A stretch of 12,752 nucleotides of DNA, taken from positions 1 to 12,752 of the forward strand of contig CAMCFT010000046.1 in assembly GCA_945874225.1 (NCBI GenBank). The letters are read 5' to 3'. Made by a program: the position numbers and the translations under genes. This document shows positions 1-6,149 of this stretch, piece after piece; within the stretch, counting starts at the first letter, position 1; every line of letters begins with the position of its first letter. A model generated the notes under the pieces. That model was given only the letters and a program-made list of their open reading frames with translations. It had not been told where the DNA came from and did no database searches. Source of the stretch: Flavobacterium psychrophilum. GTDB taxonomy: Bacteria; Bacteroidota; Bacteroidia; Flavobacteriales; Flavobacteriaceae.

Positions 1-110
1 GAATCATAGCTATGTGAACCCAAGACCCGAGCGATAGCGAACAGGCGAAGCAATTGGTCTATCAAACTCTTTTTACTATGACTCTATGTGTTAAAATTTT
101 TATATTTCGT
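1..110. repeat. possible piece of a dispersed intergenic repeat
   Basis: No reading frame here looks like a protein. The stretch holds a 10-bp palindrome CATAGCTATG (5-14), a GCGATAGCGA block (31-40) and two copies of CTATGTG (10-16 and 84-90), the second within 'actatgactctatgtg'. My recollection is that phrases of this kind (CTATGTG and GAGCGATAGCGA blocks) recur between genes in flavobacterial genomes. That is memory and not a search result. It could equally be the untranslated tail of a gene lying left of the window. Confidence 0.25.
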
Positions 111-164
111 TAATAATTGAGTATTTTATTAATTGCACCCAACGGGTTATTTAATTAATAAACT

Positions 165-203
165 AAAACCCTTTCAAAAAATCATTTTTGAAAGGGTTTT
201 TTT
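165..203. terminator. strong intrinsic terminator, bidirectional in form
   Basis: A 16-bp perfect inverted repeat AAAACCCTTTCAAAAA (165-180) pairs with 185-200 around the 4-nt loop ATCA and runs into seven T residues on the plus strand (197-203). The A-run on the left arm would supply a U-tract on the minus strand too. No gene within the window ends just before it, so it most likely ends a plus-strand transcript that begins left of the window. It also insulates the gene at 632. Confidence 0.8.
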
Positions 204-631
204 GTTGAATAAACCAGTAATAATGCCTTGTTATTTGTTTTATATTTTTTATATTTTAACTTATAAGTAATTAAATGTTTTGTCAATAAGTTAAAAAGTG
301 TATTTTTATCAAAGTTTTTATGATATATTTATTATAATTAAGGATAAATTATCCGGTTTTAATAGATTGTCCAGTAGGATTTGATTATGGTAATTTCTTG
401 ATTTTTGGCTATGATTTGGTTCGCTTCAAAAATCATCTTCGAATCCCTATAATAAAAGAATTGTGAAAGGTAACAATTCTAAATGCAAGTTGATATAGAC
501 TTGTATTCGTTCTTTTAGGAAATGAAATATATCGGAATCTGAACTATTTTCAGATTGAAGGGTAACAATTTTAGAACTAAAAGTATCTATTACTAAACAA
601 CTAAAAAATTAACCATTAAACTTTAGAAATT
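204..631. other. 428-bp AT-rich gap and leader of the Hcp-motif gene
   Basis: I see no credible gene on either strand. No full TTTG-N17-23-TAnnTTTG promoter was found. The nearest partial match is GATTTTTG (400-407) with TTTG at 380-383, 16 nt upstream. The region contains a short hairpin and a repeated GGTAACAATT motif, listed separately. A leader this long before a secreted protein could hold post-transcriptional control, but nothing recognisable as a riboswitch is visible. Confidence 0.5.
457..480. promoter_or_regulatory. inverted repeat AGAATTGT-N8-ACAATTCT with a degenerate second copy
   Basis: The arms 457-464 and 473-480 are perfect 8-bp complements around the 8-nt spacer GAAAGGTA. 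A second, weaker version lies at about 554-569 (ATTG-N8-CAAT). Both contain GGTAACAATT, at 469-478 and 561-570, with starts 92 nt apart. Such a pair could be two binding sites for a regulator of the downstream gene at 632, or two similar RNA hairpins. No regulator is encoded nearby, so the role is unassigned. Confidence 0.35.
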
Positions 632-1408
632 ATGAAAAAATCAATTTTTGTAGCAATAGCTTTTATCGCGGCTACTAGTATTACAAGTCAATTATTCGCT
701 CAAGAAGCTGCCGGGCTTAAAGCTGGTTATGACCAGAAAAAAAATGTAAAAGCAAGAGTAATTCAAACCGATGACGGTTGTACCATTGTTTTTGAAAATA
801 GTGCTACTAGCCCAGACGCAGCAAGTGGAACTGCATTAACAAAAAAAGGGTACGATTATTACCAAGCACAATCTTCTTTCAGTGTAAGCGCTTCAGATAA
901 TTCAGTTACGGAAGTGAAAAGTCCCAGAGATGCTGCCAGCGGACAAGCTACAGGAAAAAGACAGCACAAACCAATGAATGTATCTAAAGAATACGACAAA
1001 AGTTCTCCTAAGTTAGCTGAATCAGTATCAAGTACCGAAACAAGTTCGGATGTTTCAGCAGCAAAAGGTTCTGGAGGAGGTGCAGGAAAAGCGAATTTTC
1101 AGGATTTGAGTGTTAGTAAAGTTAATGTTCAGGATTTAAGTATGACTAAAGTAAATGTCCAGGATATTAGTTTTACACAAAGATGCGGAGGTAAAACAAC
1201 AAAATTATCAGTTGAAGATGGGGAATGTGTTATATCAACAGTTAGGTGTCCGGACGGAACTTGTTCAATAACTGCAGATTGGAGTTGGGGAGCTTCACAA
1301 GGTGGTAGTTCAAAACGTTGCTCCGTTGATTTTTTATTAGAAATTCAGGACGGGGTTTGCCACGCCATAAATACAAAAGGTACTGGTGGCACACGAAGTG
1401 GTAAATAA
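632..1408 (+). CDS. exported Cys-rich protein with scrambled Hcp/tail-tube-like motifs
   Basis: The 258-residue product has a clear Sec signal peptide (Lys2-Lys3, hydrophobic core, probable cleavage after about residue 24, LFAQ). I do not recognise it as a named family. Several stretches look like parts of Hcp, the type VI secretion tube protein, or of related tail-tube proteins: SPRDAASGQATGKRQHKP (97-114) followed by VSKEYDKSSPKL (117-128), GSGGGAGKANFQDLSVSK (146-163), and DWSWGASQGG (216-225). In Hcp the SWGxSQ motif precedes the GGGAGK..F.D motif; here the order is reversed. Residues 154-183 are three 10-residue repeats (xNxQDxSxxx). Seven cysteines (50, 185, 199, 206, 211, 230, 243) recur in a [DE]DGxC or DGC setting. 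The ATG is fixed by the signal peptide. The gene stands alone between two terminators. A signal peptide and many cysteines argue against a cytoplasmic, functional Hcp tube subunit. The existence of the gene is certain; its role is unknown. Confidence 0.85.
   Translation: MKKSIFVAIAFIAATSITSQLFAQEAAGLKAGYDQKKNVKARVIQTDDGCTIVFENSATSPDAASGTALTKKGYDYYQAQSSFSVSASDNSVTEVKSPRDAASGQATGKRQHKPMNVSKEYDKSSPKLAESVSSTETSSDVSAAKGSGGGAGKANFQDLSVSKVNVQDLSMTKVNVQDISFTQRCGGKTTKLSVEDGECVISTVRCPDGTCSITADWSWGASQGGSSKRCSVDFLLEIQDGVCHAINTKGTGGTRSGK
1091..1180 (+). repeat. three tandem 30-bp units inside the Hcp-motif gene
   Basis: Units at 1091-1120, 1121-1150 and 1151-1180 encode ANFQDLSVSK, VNVQDLSMTK and VNVQDISFTQ. 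Each contains a variant of AATNTNCAGGAT. The first unit is continuous with the Hcp-like GGGAGK.NF.D motif, so the array looks like a local triplication of that strand. Confidence 0.85.
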
Positions 1409-1416
1409 AATTATCT

Positions 1417-1449
1417 AAAAACAGGAAGTAAACAGCTTCCTGTTTTTTT
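1417..1449 (+). terminator. intrinsic terminator after the Hcp-motif gene
   Basis: AAAAACAGGAAG (1417-1428) pairs perfectly with CTTCCTGTTTTT (1436-1447) around a 7-nt loop and continues into a T-run. It begins 8 nt after the stop codon of the gene ending at 1408, so that gene is transcribed apart from the next one. Confidence 0.85.
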
Positions 1450-1496
1450 ACTAGAAAAAATCAAGTCTTTTTATTCCCAATCTATACTTTTCGAAT

Positions 1497-2675
1497 ATGA
1501 AAAATAGTACTCAACATTTATTTAATCAATTTGATCTTTCACTTAAAGATGCAATTCTATTAAAATCTATTATGACTCTTGTAATTTTGTTTTTGACAAC
1601 TAATTTATTAGCTCAAAAAGACTTGATGCATAAAAAAGACAGTACAGAAGTTAGGTGTAAAATACTTACTGAAACCCCATCAATGTATACCTATGCATAC
1701 ATTAATGCTAAAAATAACGTTAAGAAAACCAATATTTTAAAATCGGTAGTAGAAAATGTGGAATACAACAAATACGATAAAAATGTAGTGGAAGACAAAA
1801 TTTTTACTGATGATGCACCAATTGTTTTTACTGAAGAACCCGTAAAATCGTATCAATATTCGTTTGGTTTGGGTTTAAATGTGAGTAATATTCTGGAGTT
1901 TAATGCTCCTTCGGGACCAGATAAAAAAAGCTTTTCGGCAACCACGACTTTAGACCTGGGATTGGATTATTTCAAAGAAGGCAACAGGTTTTCAATGACA
2001 AACGAACTTCACTGGACACTTGCCGTTCAAAAGTCGGGAATTTCAGGTAGTGACCGAATTCAACGAGTTTCTGACGAACTTACCACCTTACATGATTTTT
2101 CCTATACATTGAGCAAAAACAGCAAATGGAATGCCAATATCATTGTTAAAAACAGCACTTCGGTTTTTACTATTTATGATGGTGATTATTTTAAAGATTA
2201 CAATAACCTCGGAAAAATACAGGGTTTTTTGAGTCCATACCAAGTGGTGCTTTCGCCTGGTATAAAATACCAACCTAACAATTATTTTAGACTTTCCCTT
2301 TCTCCATATTCCGTTAGTTTGTATGGATTGACAAGTCAGCAAATTGCAAATACAGGATATTACACCCAAACTTATGATGCCAATGGGGATTACGATTTAT
2401 TTGTTTTTGACCAATTGGGAGCAGAGCTTAATATTTGGTACGATCGGAAATATAAGAAATGGCTTGAAATGCAATATCGTTTAGGATTTTCTTCGGATTA
2501 TTTATCCAATGACGATATAACTGTTCTGATGGATGGAATGTTTATCACAAAAATCAAAATTGTCAAAAATATATACTTGACGCATCGGGCGATTTTAAAA
2601 GGTGATTTATTGGATACACCATTTCAGCCGTATTACAAACAAACGATTTTATTGAGTTTTGCTAAAAGTTTTTAA
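1497..2675 (+). CDS. DUF3078-like outer-membrane beta-barrel protein
   Basis: The 392-residue frame holds a hydrophobic export signal at residues 26-40 (MTLVILFLTTNLLAQ), a short domain at about 48-96 (DSTEVRCKIL.ET..MYTYAYINAK) and, from about 119 to the end, alternating aromatic/hydrophobic strands ending in Phe, as in outer-membrane barrels. The run NELHWTLAVQKSG, then FSYTLSKNSKWNANIIVKNS, FLSPYQVVLSPGIKYQPNNY and FRLSLSPYSVSLYGL follows the layout I associate with DUF3078 proteins of Bacteroidota, whose function is not established. The start is doubtful: the first ATG puts 25 residues before the hydrophobic segment, so translation may begin at Met26 (1572). A weak -7-like TACTTTTC at 1485-1492 would put the transcript start almost at 1497, which favours the later start. 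The gene appears monocistronic. Confidence 0.75.
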   Translation: MKNSTQHLFNQFDLSLKDAILLKSIMTLVILFLTTNLLAQKDLMHKKDSTEVRCKILTETPSMYTYAYINAKNNVKKTNILKSVVENVEYNKYDKNVVEDKIFTDDAPIVFTEEPVKSYQYSFGLGLNVSNILEFNAPSGPDKKSFSATTTLDLGLDYFKEGNRFSMTNELHWTLAVQKSGISGSDRIQRVSDELTTLHDFSYTLSKNSKWNANIIVKNSTSVFTIYDGDYFKDYNNLGKIQGFLSPYQVVLSPGIKYQPNNYFRLSLSPYSVSLYGLTSQQIANTGYYTQTYDANGDYDLFVFDQLGAELNIWYDRKYKKWLEMQYRLGFSSDYLSNDDITVLMDGMFITKIKIVKNIYLTHRAILKGDLLDTPFQPYYKQTILLSFAKSF

Positions 2676-2720
2676 ATAGAGAAAATAAGAGCTAAAAATA
2701 TTGCTTACTTTTTTCTATTT
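2674..2720. terminator. weak imperfect hairpin after the barrel gene
   Basis: AAATAGA (2674-2680) is complementary to TCTATTT (2714-2720) and TAAG (2686-2689) to CTTA (2704-2707), with mismatched bases between the two stems and a T-rich right arm. It begins at the stop codon of the barrel gene and could end its transcript, but it is much weaker than the other terminators here. Confidence 0.3.
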
Positions 2721-2748
2721 ATCCAATAACTAAAAATAGGTATCTTTG
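2718..2748 (+). promoter_or_regulatory. Bacteroidetes-type promoter for the PLP enzyme gene
   Basis: TATCTTTG (2741-2748) matches the TAnnTTTG -7 consensus fully. TTTA (2718-2721) lies 19 nt upstream and is a one-mismatch form of the -33 TTTG. The predicted transcript start, near 2753-2756, would leave a leader of only about 12-15 nt before the ATG at 2768. Confidence 0.6.
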
Positions 2749-2767
2749 AAATCAAATTAAGAATACA

Positions 2768-4252
2768 ATGACCACCAAAGAAATACCAACTCAATTAGAA
2801 CAATACTTCCTGCAGTTTCGCAAGAATATTATTGGAATCGATCAGGAATTTGTTTCGCCTTATGGCACCCAAAAAATCATTTATACCGATTGGACAGCGA
2901 GTGGTCGTTTGTATCGTCCTATTGAAGAAAAAATGATCAATGAGTTTGGGCCTTTTGTAGCCAATACACATACCGAAACCACAGTTTCCGGAACAGCAAT
3001 GACAATGGCGTATCATAAAGCCAGAAATATCATCAAACAGCACGTTAATGCTAGCATAGATGATGTTCTCATTACTGACGGAACTGGAATGACGGGTGTT
3101 GTCAATAAATTTCAGCGTATTTTGGGATTGAAAGTTCCAGAAAACCTGAAAGATTTCATCAATATTCCCGCTGACAAAAAACCAGTTGTTTTTATTTCGC
3201 ACATGGAACACCATTCCAATCAAACCTCTTGGCTCGAAACCATTGCCGATGTTGAGGTAATTCCCTCCTGCGAAGAAGGTTTGTTCAGCCTTCAAAATTT
3301 GGCAAAATTATTGGAAAAATACAAAGACAGAAGCTTCAAAATTGCTTCCATCACCTCCTGTTCTAATGTTACCGGAATTAAAACACCTTATCACGCAGCA
3401 GCAAAATTGATGCACCAAAACAACGGACTTTGCTTTGTGGACTTTGCTTGTTCCGGACCTTATGTTGCAATTGATATGCATCCAGAAGACCCGGAAAGTT
3501 TCTTAGATGCTATTTTCTTTTCGCCACACAAGTTTCTTGGCGGACCTGGAACTTCGGGCGTATTGGTTTTTAATAAAAAATTATATCAGAATTTGATTCC
3601 CGATAATCCGGGCGGAGGAACCGTTTCCTGGACAAATCCTTGGGGCGAGCATAAATATATTGATAATATTGAAGATAGGGAAGACGGTGGAACTCCTGGT
3701 TTCTTGCAGGTGATAAAAACGGCTTTGGCTATTCGATTGAAGGAAAAGATGGGAATAGAAAATATCCTGAAACGCGAACACGAAATCGTGGATTATGTAT
3801 TTTCGAGCCTTGGAAACATCCCAAATATCAAGATTCTCGCAGCACAACATCAAGATCGATTAGGAGTGATTTCATTTTATATTGATGACTTACATTTTAA
3901 TTTGGGAGTAAAATTACTCAATGATAAATTCGGAATTCAAACCCGTGGTGGTTGCAGTTGCGCTGGAACTTATGGACATTATTTGTTGAATGTAAATGAG
4001 GAAACTTCGCATAATTTGGTTTGCCAAATCGATTCTGGCGACTTAACTTTAAAACCGGGCTGGATCAGAATGTCGATTCATCCCACTACTACAAATAAAG
4101 AAATTGAGTTTGTTTGTGAAAGCATAAAAGCATTGGCAGAAAATCACGAAACTTGGTCGAAAGACTATAATTATGATAAAAATTCCAATGAATTTATTCA
4201 TAAAAATGCAATACCTTTTGAGAAAGAATTGGTAGAAAAATGGTTTAAATAG
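2768..4252 (+). CDS. class V aminotransferase-fold PLP enzyme, cysteine desulfurase-like
   Basis: The 494-residue protein is a fold-type I PLP enzyme of the aminotransferase class V / cysteine desulfurase superfamily. Visible landmarks are DWTASGRLYRPIEEKM (41-56), the cofactor-binding segment DGTGMTG (104-110), HMEHHSN (145-151) whose His should stack on PLP, VDFACSG (224-230) with Asp225 for the pyridine nitrogen, and the Schiff-base Lys255 in FFSPHKFLGGPG. RGGCSCAG (393-400) aligns with the R-x-G-x-x-C loop that carries the catalytic Cys in SufS-type enzymes; Cys396 or Cys398 could play that part. The protein is longer than SufS (about 400 residues), with an added C-terminal tail, and no suf or isc genes are nearby. 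A desulfurase or lyase role is therefore inference and the substrate is unknown. The ATG follows a good promoter. The gene is convergent with the acyltransferase gene across a heptamer array. Confidence 0.85.
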   Translation: MTTKEIPTQLEQYFLQFRKNIIGIDQEFVSPYGTQKIIYTDWTASGRLYRPIEEKMINEFGPFVANTHTETTVSGTAMTMAYHKARNIIKQHVNASIDDVLITDGTGMTGVVNKFQRILGLKVPENLKDFINIPADKKPVVFISHMEHHSNQTSWLETIADVEVIPSCEEGLFSLQNLAKLLEKYKDRSFKIASITSCSNVTGIKTPYHAAAKLMHQNNGLCFVDFACSGPYVAIDMHPEDPESFLDAIFFSPHKFLGGPGTSGVLVFNKKLYQNLIPDNPGGGTVSWTNPWGEHKYIDNIEDREDGGTPGFLQVIKTALAIRLKEKMGIENILKREHEIVDYVFSSLGNIPNIKILAAQHQDRLGVISFYIDDLHFNLGVKLLNDKFGIQTRGGCSCAGTYGHYLLNVNEETSHNLVCQIDSGDLTLKPGWIRMSIHPTTTNKEIEFVCESIKALAENHETWSKDYNYDKNSNEFIHKNAIPFEKELVEKWFK

Positions 4253-4465
4253 TTTTCAGTAATTATTTTTTCAGTAATCATTTTTTCTGCAATCTGCAAT
4301 CTGACACCTGCAATCTGCCACCTGCAATCTGCAATCTGCAATTTGCCACCTGCAATTTGCCACCTGCAATCTGCCACCTGCAATCTGCCACCTGCAATCT
4401 GCTACCTGCAATCTGCCACCTGCAATCTGCAATCTGCAATCTGCTACCTGCAATCTGAAAACTAT
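4249..4465. repeat. 11-bp inverted repeat bracketing the heptamer array
   Basis: ATAGTTTTCAG (4249-4259) and CTGAAAACTAT (4455-4465) are perfect reverse complements. The stop codon of the plus-strand PLP enzyme gene (4250-4252) lies in the left arm and that of the minus-strand acyltransferase gene (4462-4464) in the right arm, so both genes end in the same TAGTTTTCAG. The left arm is followed by a second CAGTAAT copy 15 bp further on (4257-4263 and 4272-4278). Confidence 0.7.
4287..4454. repeat. heptanucleotide tandem repeat, 24 units
   Basis: The tract is exactly 168 bp, 24 units of 7 bp with no gap. Fifteen units are CTGCAAT, four CTGCCAC, two TTGCCAC, two CTGCTAC and one CTGACAC. In much of the tract CTGCAAT alternates with a xxGCxAC unit, giving a 14-bp higher-order period. 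The array fills the space between two convergent genes. A 7-bp period keeps several frames open on the minus strand, yielding Leu-Gln-Val-Ala-Asp-Cys-Arg-type peptides that should not be taken for genes. It resembles the short tandemly repeated heptamers (STRR) described from cyanobacteria. Similar runs occur, to my recollection, in flavobacteria. Confidence 0.95.
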
Positions 4466-5331
4466 CTTTTATGTTTCCAACGTTTATGCGTCCATAAATA
4501 ATATTCAGGAGCTTCATAAATTTGTTGTTCCACTAATTTTAGGAATTTATCAGTGATTTCATAATTAGGTACTTCTGTAGCATTTTCAGAAAGCACTTCG
4601 AAACTAGCCTCATAATAGCCACGTTTTACTTTTTTTACTTTTAGGAAAACCACGTTCATATCATACTTTTTCGACAACATTTCAGCTCCGGTATGCACGG
4701 GAACTTCTATTCCCATAAATTTTTGCCAATGAAAAGCGGAGGAGAGTCTGGGTGATTGATCGCTTGCAAATCCGTAAATAGACAATACTTTGTTATTGTT
4801 ATTTGTAATGATAGTTGGAACAGTTTCTTTAGTTGTTATAAGAAAGGCTTTAAATCTTGATCGAATAGTACGTACTAATTTGTCAAAATAGGGATTGGCT
4901 ATTTTTTTATAAATAGCAAAAGCACTAAAAGAGACATAGGCATTCATCGAAATTACCCATTCATAGCTTGCATAATGTGCAAGCATCATAGCGATGCTTT
5001 TTTCTCGTGCTTCCAGTTTTTTATATACTTCCAGATTGGTGAACACAAATCGTTTGCTTATTTCTTTTTTTGAAATTGTCATCGTTTTTATCATTTCAAG
5101 AAACATATCGCACAAATGGCGGAATGATTTTTTTTCGATAACTAATCGTTCCTGAGCAGATAAATGAGGTAAAGCCAATGCTAGGTTCTCCCGTACTGTT
5201 TTTTTGCGATAACCAATTACATAATAAACGATTACATATACAAAATCAGAAAATAAATATAATAATGGAAAAGGCAACATCGAGATGCACCATAAAATGG
5301 GATAAATTAGGAGATAAAGTATAAAACGCAT
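4462..5331 (-). CDS. LpxL/HtrB-type lipid A (lysophospholipid) acyltransferase
   Basis: The 289-residue product belongs to the lipid A biosynthesis acyltransferase family, which transfers a secondary acyl chain from acyl-ACP to lipid A precursors at the cytoplasmic face of the inner membrane. An N-terminal hydrophobic segment (about 3-38) anchors it. The catalytic H-x4-E motif is His119-Tyr-Ala-Ser-Tyr-Glu124 in MLAHYASYEW. DQSP (191-194) and the C-terminal YLWTHKRWK (278-286) match the family's conserved DQ and W.H.RWK blocks. Length is typical of the family. Chain length and position specificity cannot be read from the sequence. It could instead make ornithine or flavolipin-type lipids found in Bacteroidota. 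The gene is monocistronic, divergent from the rhomboid gene, and ends at the heptamer array. Confidence 0.88.
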   Translation of the reverse strand: MRFILYLLIYPILWCISMLPFPLLYLFSDFVYVIVYYVIGYRKKTVRENLALALPHLSAQERLVIEKKSFRHLCDMFLEMIKTMTISKKEISKRFVFTNLEVYKKLEAREKSIAMMLAHYASYEWVISMNAYVSFSAFAIYKKIANPYFDKLVRTIRSRFKAFLITTKETVPTIITNNNNKVLSIYGFASDQSPRLSSAFHWQKFMGIEVPVHTGAEMLSKKYDMNVVFLKVKKVKRGYYEASFEVLSENATEVPNYEITDKFLKLVEQQIYEAPEYYLWTHKRWKHKR

Positions 5332-5347
5332 TCCGTAAATATTTCAA

Positions 5348-5355
5348 CAAATATA
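5348..5355 (-). promoter_or_regulatory. -7 promoter element for the acyltransferase gene
   Basis: Read on the minus strand, 5355 to 5348 is TATATTTG, a full match to TAnnTTTG, ending 16 nt before the ATG at 5331. No convincing TTTG lies at the proper distance upstream, so only the -7 element is called. The divergent gap 5332-5456 also holds TAGATTTA (5423-5430), a one-mismatch -7 element in the plus direction that may serve the rhomboid gene. Confidence 0.5.
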
Positions 5356-5456
5356 ATTCAAAAAATCCTTACGGTTGTTAGTTTAGAACTCTTGTTCTGT
5401 TTTTATAACCATAATTATTAGTTAGATTTACACTTTTAAAAATATCCAAATTATTT

Positions 5457-6098
5457 ATGAGCACTATTTTAATTGTAATTATTGCCGCTACTATTTTATT
5501 CAGTTTAAAAGGATTTAACGATGTGGCTTTTTTCAGGAAATACGAATTTCACATTGGAAGCATTCGTGCCGGAGAACAAATCAGGATGATTTCTTCTGGT
5601 TTTTTACACGGAGATATGGGGCATTTGTTTTTCAATATGTTTGCACTTTATATGTTTGCACCTGTAGTAATTAACTATTTTGGGAACGCTTCCTTTTTAT
5701 TAATTTATATGGGAAGCCTTATTTTTGGTAGTTTACTGACTTTGTTGATGCATAAAAATGAGTATAGTTACAGAGCCATTGGTGCCTCTGGAGCGGTGAC
5801 AGGAATTTTATATTCGGCGATTTTGATTGAGCCTAGTATGAATTTGTATCTGTTTTTTATTCCAATTCCCATTCCTGCTTACCTTTTCGGAATAGGCTAT
5901 TTGTTGTATTCTATTTACGGAATGAAGGCCAAGAACGACAACATTGGCCACACGGCTCATTTTGGAGGTGCTATTGGAGGCTATTTGATTACACTTATAA
6001 AAGAACCAGTAATGCTTGTAGATAATACTTTTATGGTCGTGCTTTTGGCAATTCCTATCGTGATACTTTTTGTAATGTCCAAAGCCGGAAAACTATAG
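5457..6098 (+). CDS. rhomboid-family intramembrane serine protease
   Basis: The 213-residue protein has about six hydrophobic membrane segments and the complete rhomboid signature. HGDMGHLFFNMFALYMF holds His51, His56 and the oxyanion-hole Asn60. GASG (109-112) carries the nucleophile Ser111. GHTAHFGGAIGGYL carries the catalytic His168. It should cleave transmembrane helices of other membrane proteins within the inner membrane. No cytoplasmic regulatory domain is fused, so it is a minimal rhomboid. The SIMPL gene starts 51 nt after its stop with no visible promoter or terminator between, so cotranscription is likely. Substrates cannot be inferred. Confidence 0.93.
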   Translation: MSTILIVIIAATILFSLKGFNDVAFFRKYEFHIGSIRAGEQIRMISSGFLHGDMGHLFFNMFALYMFAPVVINYFGNASFLLIYMGSLIFGSLLTLLMHKNEYSYRAIGASGAVTGILYSAILIEPSMNLYLFFIPIPIPAYLFGIGYLLYSIYGMKAKNDNIGHTAHFGGAIGGYLITLIKEPVMLVDNTFMVVLLAIPIVILFVMSKAGKL

Positions 6099-6149
6099 TT
6101 GGCACAAGTTTTGAATAGCAATTGTAAAAATAAATTAAACTTTAAAATA

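Noticed and set aside
117..155. Possible protein C-terminus (IAPNGLFN then stop)
   Set aside because: An in-frame stop at 114-116 lies only a few codons upstream, and no coding character continues to the left.
2795..3295. 166-codon minus-strand frame inside the PLP enzyme gene
   Set aside because: It lies entirely opposite a well-supported enzyme gene and its product shows no recognisable domain.
4287..4454. CRISPR array
   Set aside because: The units are 7 bp, contiguous and without unique spacers; no cas genes are present.
4198..4517. Three overlapping minus-strand reading frames encoding Leu-Gln-Val-Ala-Asp-Cys-Arg-type repeats
   Set aside because: They are by-products of the 7-bp repeat, whose period leaves several frames open. 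They overlap the ends of two real genes and have no promoter or domain.
5385..5398. Short inverted repeat AGAAC-N4-GTTCT in the divergent promoter region as an operator
   Set aside because: Five-bp arms are within chance expectation for a region this size, and no second copy was seen.
6099..6149. TTG start for the SIMPL protein directly after the rhomboid stop
   Set aside because: The extra 17 residues are hydrophilic and would bury the signal peptide; ATG 6150 starts exactly at it.
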